Source: Paramoeba atlantica (Eukaryota; Discosea). From it: 64,000 nt of DNA. Positions 58,562 through 64,000 of this stretch are shown piece after piece. The stretch is from contig CDRNVI010000023.1 of NCBI GenBank assembly GCA_977017575.1, forward strand, positions 62,001 to 126,000, given 5' to 3'. The notes beneath the pieces are model-generated. The model worked only from the letters and a program-made list of their open reading frames with translations. It was not told the DNA's origin and ran no database searches. Every line of letters starts with the position of its first letter. Position 1 is the first letter of the stretch. The translations under genes and the position numbers were made by a program.

Positions 58562-60003
58562 CCGTCACCCCCCCTCACTTGTCCTACCACGTTGCATATC
58601 CGCTTTTGAGAATCTGAAGGCGGATAAGTCATGTGGTAGCCCCTCTGCCCTTGATCATTTTTGAAAATTTAGTTTTCGTATTTTTAAGTTGCAGATATTT
58701 AATAGAAACCAGTTACGACTATCTCTACAAAGTACGACACTCAGTCTACAGATATTATCTCTTTAAAAATTATTTGAATCATGATGTCCAGAAAGAAGCG
58801 AAACTACGAACCATTCAACGCTAGTCAAGTACTAGTACTCATCACTTTGAAAACTGAAAACACAGCGGTAATGCCCCATGTGGGAGACACGTCTGGAAAT
58901 ATCAGAAAGATCAGAAACTGTTTTATTAAAAATGATAGCTGTATTATAAATCAGAATAAACTTAAATTGTATTTTCCGTTTTAGCGTTATACGCCTTCCT
59001 ATCTTTCATAAAATCTATATTCGCGCACTTTTTGTTTACTTGGGTTTGTTTACATGCTTTAATTCAGTTGATAATTGTTTTTCCCTTGCAAACACCATTT
59101 GTATTCATATACAATGTATTTAATCTATTAGTTCGTGGGCTCATGTTACCGGTGACACACTTTTTAGCGTAATTAAAATGTACGTTCATTTCAAGTCAAG
59201 AATCACGTTATATCACGCTATATTCGGAAAGCGATAAAGTTACCGTTTCTGTAAAGAAAACTACTTCCTCTGAAAGTTAGGCACAAATGATGCGAGATGG
59301 GGAAGTAAGGTTGGAACCTCCTCGTGGTCTTCCCTGGCACTGCCATCTCGCTGATGGTACTGACGCCGACCTAATAAAGGGGGGGCTCGTTTATTGTTAA
59401 CATTTTTTTCGAGTATTTTTCGCCAACAAAAATCGAATATTAACAATAATCGAACTTTTACCCCCCAATGTTAACATTATACGAGTTGCAATGAAAGTTC
59501 GAATATTGTTAATTTGGGTATTTCGGCACTCTCTGGAGGTCACTGAAGGTCATTGCAATCGCCGGAGCTACTAACGACTCTCCAATGATACATCTTTAGG
59601 GAACTATGTAGTTTTCAAATCCAGTTTCACCCAAAACTGTGTCTCTGGGGGTTGCCATCGTCGGGCGACCGAAACTCTGTTGTTTCAATAACATTGTTTC
59701 GCATATCGTTAAGCGCACCATTTTTCTTATCAAGAACGCTATACAACATGACCATAGGGAACAAAAAAATTCAAAAGTCACACGAAAAAACCGAAATTAA
59801 TTCATTGTTAACAATAATCGAATGTTAACAATAAACGAGCCCCCCCTTTAAGTTCGAAAAAGAGTTTTTTCATGTATACGGATGTATACAAAAATGTGTC
59901 ATACAGTTCCTCTTGATGCTACGTGACTTGTCCTACCACGCGACTTATCCGCCTTTTCCGCTTTTTTGGCCTTTTCGCCGGGACAAGTGAGGGGGGGTGA
60001 CGG
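58562..60003. mobile_element. Third family P-like element
   Basis: 1442 bp. Ends CCGTCACCCCCCCTCACTTG and its complement, flanked by TA. Both ends carry subterminal TACCACG...CTTATCCGC hairpin sequence, as in copies 1 and 2. Internally GGGGAAG-xx-GG-xx-GGAACCTC and GGTCTTCCCTGG (near 59300) match copy 1 near 44150. Diverged from copies 1 and 2, no transposase recognised. Confidence 0.75.
59377..59848. mobile_element. MITE nested in the third family P-like element
   Basis: 472 bp, ends AAGGGGGGGCTCGTTTATTG and its complement, TA on both sides. GTTAACAATAATCGAA-type sequence is repeated inside. Tc1/mariner-type by its TA duplication. Confidence 0.85.
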
Positions 60004-60125
60004 TACTATGTTTATCCACGTACACACGGAATTTCATCTCCATTTAGGAAAAATTCGTAATGTTCATGCTATTTCAGGGAATGAAGTTTCTTAGCGATTT
60101 TCAACTCTATTTTCTGTAGTGAGCA

Positions 60126-62084
60126 ATGATCCCTGACATTGATTGCATCCTCTTGGTGAGTATTCTGTTGTGCGCCCTCTTTACATATCTGAGGACGCAT
60201 GCCAAAAATCAGCTGACTATGCAGCTTGAGCTTCTACTAGTGTTATGTCTCCATTTAGCATTTTATCTTGTGATCTGTTTGACAAGGAGTTTGCTTAAAT
60301 TTATTCGATCGTTCTTTCAAGGCCATTCGTACGAACTTCGGGCAATCATTCTTGTGATCTTCGCGGGCTTATTATCCCTCTCTGGTAAACGTGTGCAACA
60401 TTCTGCTCACTTAGCTCGTGCGGATGTCTCTGCTACGTTGTCAGATATACCCTATCACGTCTGTGGAACGCGTGACGCGTTTCCTGTACCCTGGAAAGGC
60501 ATGCTCCCGTCTCGAGCTCTTAACTTTTTTATGGGTGACCAAAATTGTCAAGTGTCACACTTTAAGAGCACTGTAGATATTCGTTGTTATTCTTATAACG
60601 TATCCGAATCACTTCGCGCATGTAGAAACCAAACCACGTGTTTTCCTGTGCTCTCGGTACAATGTACAGCTGGTCGGGGACAAGTTACAGATTGGTCAAC
60701 CCACCGGAAGGCTATCCGGGAAAATAGTTACGATACCTTTGCTGTGAGGCAAGGAAAAAAAGTTTCGCTAACGCCCATATTGCGACAATTTGAAAACATT
60801 ACAGAATTTACAATGAACATCCCTCGAGGTATCGAAAATGTCGTAGTGAAATGCGGGGACGAAACTCGGAGGCACATCTTCTTTAATCGATTTTTAGATC
60901 ACCGCATTTGTCATTCAACTTTTGCTTCGACGGCCAACGGCACTCAGTCGCTTGCACGTGAAGTCGACCAAGTTTCAACGAAACGCCCGAAATCTCCTCA
61001 ATCTACCCCGAATGTTCTTCTTGTAATTCTTGATGCCATGTCACGGCCGTTTTTTAACAGAGCTTTGCCAAAGACCAAAAAACTGTTACAAACATGGCGC
61101 AGGGAATTTCAACACCCCTCTCGAGGAAACGGTACCCCAACCTACACAGAGCCGGGTCCCGCGACAAACAGCAACCACACCGCTGCTCCCTTCCACGTGC
61201 TTGAATTTCTGCGTTATCATATTGTGGGAATGTCCACCACAGGGAACATGGTCCCCATGTTCACTGGCTACCCAACCCCAGCGGATGCCATCCCGGGATA
61301 CAACAATGGGACCTATTTGTCCTCGATTGCGAAAACCTCTGGGTATTACAGCGCGTTGCTCCACGGTATGTGTGCCCCCCACATCCCAGAGCTCTCCCAT
61401 GTCGGCAACGGATCCCTCGGGTGGGACGTGCCCGATGCGCACGAGAATTTCTGTCTTGCTGAATATCCCGAAACGGAGGGGAATTTTATTGGGCCCTATT
61501 CCCTCACAAAACGTTGCGTGACGGATCGTCACGTGCATGAGCACCTGATGAAATACACACGCGATCTGTGGGATACCATCCCGGCCGATCAGCCGAAATT
61601 TATTACCGCTGTGTTTCTGGAACCCCATGAGGGGACACAGGAAGTCGCGACGTTAATGGACCAGGATCTGGTCGATTTTCTACGTGACGCGCGGTTTCAA
61701 GACGGGAACACGCTTTTGGTGCTCATGTCGGATCACGGTCATCACATGGGGCCGTATTTTGAGTACACCACCGCTGGTCGATTGGAGCATATGATGCCGT
61801 TTGCGACACTGTTGGTACCTCACTGCCTCCTCGGGCACCACAGCCCTATTTTGGACCAACTTCGACGATATGAACGAGAAATAGTTACCCCGTATGATTT
61901 CTACCTTACGTTGGTAGATTTATTTAGATACGCAGGGAACCGTACAGTGGAGAGATTGACAGTGAGCCACACCCCATCAGGGGCTCAGTCCTTGTTGCAG
62001 CCAAAAGGGTGTGTGAACCGAAGTTGTGCACAGGCCGCGGTCCCAGAAAACTATTGTCCAAAGCGTCTGTGCTACGAGGAATAG
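60126..62084 (+). CDS. DUF229 family membrane protein, alkaline-phosphatase-like fold
   Basis: 652 residues. Two or three membrane segments at the N-terminus (ILLVSILLCALFTYL 8-22, LELLLVLCLHLAFYLVICL 34-52, AIILVIFAGLLSL 73-85), then a large Cys-containing, N-glycosylatable domain, so the catalytic part is probably luminal or extracellular. NVLLVILDAMSRPFF (296-310) supplies the first metal-binding Asp and the Ser nucleophile position of the sulfatase/phosphatase superfamily; MSDHGHHMG (534-542) supplies the second metal site; GRLEHMMPFA and TPYDFYLTLVDL complete the DUF229 pattern. The family's substrate is not known; relatives include sulfatases and phosphoglycerol transferases. ATTTTCTGTAG eight bases before the ATG and CTATTTCAG ~50 bases upstream are acceptor candidates. 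Confidence 0.9.
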   Translation: MIPDIDCILLVSILLCALFTYLRTHAKNQLTMQLELLLVLCLHLAFYLVICLTRSLLKFIRSFFQGHSYELRAIILVIFAGLLSLSGKRVQHSAHLARADVSATLSDIPYHVCGTRDAFPVPWKGMLPSRALNFFMGDQNCQVSHFKSTVDIRCYSYNVSESLRACRNQTTCFPVLSVQCTAGRGQVTDWSTHRKAIRENSYDTFAVRQGKKVSLTPILRQFENITEFTMNIPRGIENVVVKCGDETRRHIFFNRFLDHRICHSTFASTANGTQSLAREVDQVSTKRPKSPQSTPNVLLVILDAMSRPFFNRALPKTKKLLQTWRREFQHPSRGNGTPTYTEPGPATNSNHTAAPFHVLEFLRYHIVGMSTTGNMVPMFTGYPTPADAIPGYNNGTYLSSIAKTSGYYSALLHGMCAPHIPELSHVGNGSLGWDVPDAHENFCLAEYPETEGNFIGPYSLTKRCVTDRHVHEHLMKYTRDLWDTIPADQPKFITAVFLEPHEGTQEVATLMDQDLVDFLRDARFQDGNTLLVLMSDHGHHMGPYFEYTTAGRLEHMMPFATLLVPHCLLGHHSPILDQLRRYEREIVTPYDFYLTLVDLFRYAGNRTVERLTVSHTPSGAQSLLQPKGCVNRSCAQAAVPENYCPKRLCYEE

Positions 62085-62434
62085 GAATATTACATCTCCG
62101 TGACGAGATGTAGTACCTTGCCTGTCCATTTTGACACGCTTTAACACAGCATGTAAACAGCGTGAGTAGTAAGGAAGCGTTCAGCACCGGGAAAAACGCT
62201 TCTATTCATCATCATGGCTCCTAGTGTTTATTGGGATATCTACATCAATCATAGATTGTAGAGGATCGATCTGTGGGCCACTTGCCCGCGTGGTAAAATA
62301 GTTTTTGTCTCGGTTCTTGGTCTCCGTCTCAGATTTTTTTTGAGCCCATGTTTGCGTTTTTCTACCCAAGCCGCTGTTTCGCGTTGTTTTGCAGTGGCTC
62401 TCCCTCTTTCGCGATGTTTCGGCAAAATGCAGTA
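62085..62434. other. Spacer downstream of the DUF229 gene
   Basis: A basic minus-strand frame (MPKHRERGRATAKQRE...) may be a transposase N-terminal relic; not supported as a gene. Confidence 0.35.
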
Positions 62435-62764
62435 CTCCCCCTCTCATTAATAATTATAAACCTCCAAAAATCATTAAAGGGATCGCTTATAGAAATTTAA
62501 TGAGATTATAATTCTAAGTCTCACTTTTATAAATCTCAAATTCTTCATTTTTTATCTAGAAAGACACCTGTACCACATCCAGGTAGTGTATTTTGCACTA
62601 AAAATTGCTTCCAAGTTGAACGAAATGTCTCGAAAATCAAGAATTTGAAGTCCATAATAAGAAAAAATCACTTACCGAATCTCATTAATAATTATAAACT
62701 ATAATTATAATTATAATTATAAACGAAAAAGGTTTATACATTATAATTATTAATGAGAGGAGGG
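62435..62764. mobile_element. AT-rich MITE
   Basis: 330 bp. Ends CTCCCCCTCTCATTAATAAT and the complement of CCCTCCTCTCATTAATAAT, flanked by TA. The interior repeats TAATTATAA. No coding content. Confidence 0.75.
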
Positions 62765-62848
62765 TAGCCTCTTAATTATAAAGAGTTTCGTATTTTATAT
62801 ACGAACCGTATATTTTATATACGGTCCAGTTTACCATACCAATACCCC

Positions 62849-63772
62849 CGTAATTGCGGTGGTTGTAAAACTACCGCTCTACACTCGATTATTGAAAAAA
62901 AAGTGAACAAAAACAGTGAAAATATAAAGAGGAACACAGTAATATAATAGAAGAAAAAAATATAAAAGGGGGCTCCGGTGGACCAAAACTGAAAAAAAAA
63001 TTTGAAAAAAATGGGGGGTCCAGGGGGGGGTCCAGGGGGGGGTCCAGGGGGGGGGGTCCAGGGGGGGGGGCATGGTCGAGCAAATTTTTTCGAAAAAATT
63101 AGTTTTCGAAAAAAAACCGCAGAAAGGGTAGCCGGGGTCTTGGCGCGCATTTTCCACCCCCTACCCCGGGGTGACCCCCCCGCGTATCCGCATGACGGGT
63201 CCGCCAAGTTCGGATTTTTTCGGAAAAAACATTTTGAAAAAAAATTCAACTTGGCGAAAAAAATGACAAAAAAAATATTTTTCCAAAATCGTTTCCCCTA
63301 TTGTATTTCGATAGTTTGGGACCTACACTAGCTTTCTCCGCAGTTGTTTTCGCAAGGTATCACTTCTTCGAACCGTGGTGCGCCCCTCAAAATGACCCAA
63401 TTTTGACTAAAAAAGGTGAAAAAGTATTTTTCGGACCTAAAGGGGCATTTTTGTGTCGAACGAATGGTATGGTTGGAGTCGTATTCTCTACCCAATACGT
63501 GCGGTAGGCTTTCATTCATGCCTGCGAGTGATTTCCCACGCGCAAATGTCGGATTTAGTGCTCTGAGAGCAAAAATATGCGAAAATGACCCCATTTGTAC
63601 CCGAAATTCGGCTATTTTTGGCTATAATCTTTCCGTTTTCCAGGCTAAATTTTCTTTTTTTAGGCTCTTCGTTAAACGCGGCGGTAGTTTTCAACGCGAA
63701 GCGCGCAGCATGAGTGACTTCTAAGTTGAAAGCAACCACCGCGTTTAACGAAGAGCCTAAAAAAGAAATATA
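62849..63772 (+). repeat. Family A repeat, complete copy
   Basis: About 920 bp. Begins GCGGTGGTTGTAAAACTACCGC, itself a short hairpin, contains a GGGGGGTCCAGG minisatellite (63015-63070), and ends in a ~110 bp foldback with CTCTTCGTTAAACGCGG and its complement. Other copies: 8970, 18281/21067, 21681 and 26488. No conserved frame is seen across copies, so probably non-autonomous. Confidence 0.88.
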
Positions 63773-64000
63773 CCGGGGGGTATATTACGGTGTCCACTCA
63801 GGCTTAATATACCTCCCTCTGACACAAATGCCCAACATCCGAGAAATGGCCTAGCGAAAAGAGTATTTGTAGAAAAAGTAAGGACATTTTTTTGCGTTTT
63901 TGGGCCTAAACAGGACTTTTCTTTGATTTTATAGACACTTTTAGGGAGAAACCGCGCCGCGAAGGGGCGCGATTTCTTTTGTGGAAATTTTGGATTTAAT
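63773..64000. other. Window end, unassigned
   Basis: Begins AATATACCGGGGGGTATATT, a short palindrome, perhaps the end of another element. Nothing else recognised. Confidence 0.35.

Noticed and set aside
58011-58632. Two ~100-codon minus-strand frames
   Set aside because: They overlap the end of a family P-like element and show no domain or conserved motif.

Overview
The window looks like nuclear DNA of a euglenozoan protist, most likely a kinetoplastid in the broad sense. Three lines of evidence agree. (1) Every recognisable host gene lies on the + strand and is uninterrupted by introns, as in kinetoplastid directional gene clusters. (2) Several starts are preceded by a pyrimidine tract and an AG, as expected of trans-splice acceptors. 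(3) Two places (19922-19955 and 57656-57687, minus strand) carry a sequence closely resembling the kinetoplastid spliced-leader mini-exon (core ATACAGTTTCTGTACCTTG). The number and variety of DNA transposons suggests a bodonid-type or prokinetoplastid genome rather than a trypanosomatid; that last step is inference.

Host gene islands, all +: 2-8727 (hAT-like transposase, SR/RRM-like protein, LRR protein, RRM + two CCCH zinc fingers, UCH-type deubiquitinase); 11736-17658 (beta-adaptin, divergent EngB-type GTPase with a Pro/Thr-rich insert, LRR protein); 26048-29124 (tandemly duplicated LRR gene, first copy broken); 33514-42939 (CCT theta/CCT8, small mitochondrial-type membrane protein, ASC-1/TRIP4-type zinc finger protein, LRR protein, class-3 lipase-like protein with Cys at the nucleophile position, LRR protein); 60126-62084 (DUF229 alkaline-phosphatase-like membrane protein). 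The genes form no pathway; as usual in such clusters neighbours are functionally unrelated. Five intact members and one broken member of one LRR family are scattered through the window.

Between the islands lie mobile-element nests. 8.9-11.5 kb: a Tc1/mariner element and a 222-235 bp tandem array. 18.3-25.9 kb: an IS30-family-like element inserted in a moderately repeated element ('family A'), a LINE 5' fragment with spliced-leader sequence, and a 2.3 kb Tc1-like element. 29-33 kb: decayed transposase pieces. 43-60 kb: two inverted copies of a pogo-like element ('family P') flanking a Merlin/ISXO2-like segment, with further insertions in each, a hAT-type MITE with a perfect 8 bp target duplication, then a restriction-like-endonuclease LINE inserted in an older copy of its own family, and a third family P-like element. 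62.4-63.8 kb: a MITE and a complete family A copy.

Most notable for follow-up: spliced-leader sequence fused to LINE 5' ends; an IS30-like transposase in a eukaryotic context; the Cys-for-Ser lipase; and protein genes whose coding strand switches from C-ending to G-ending codons partway along.
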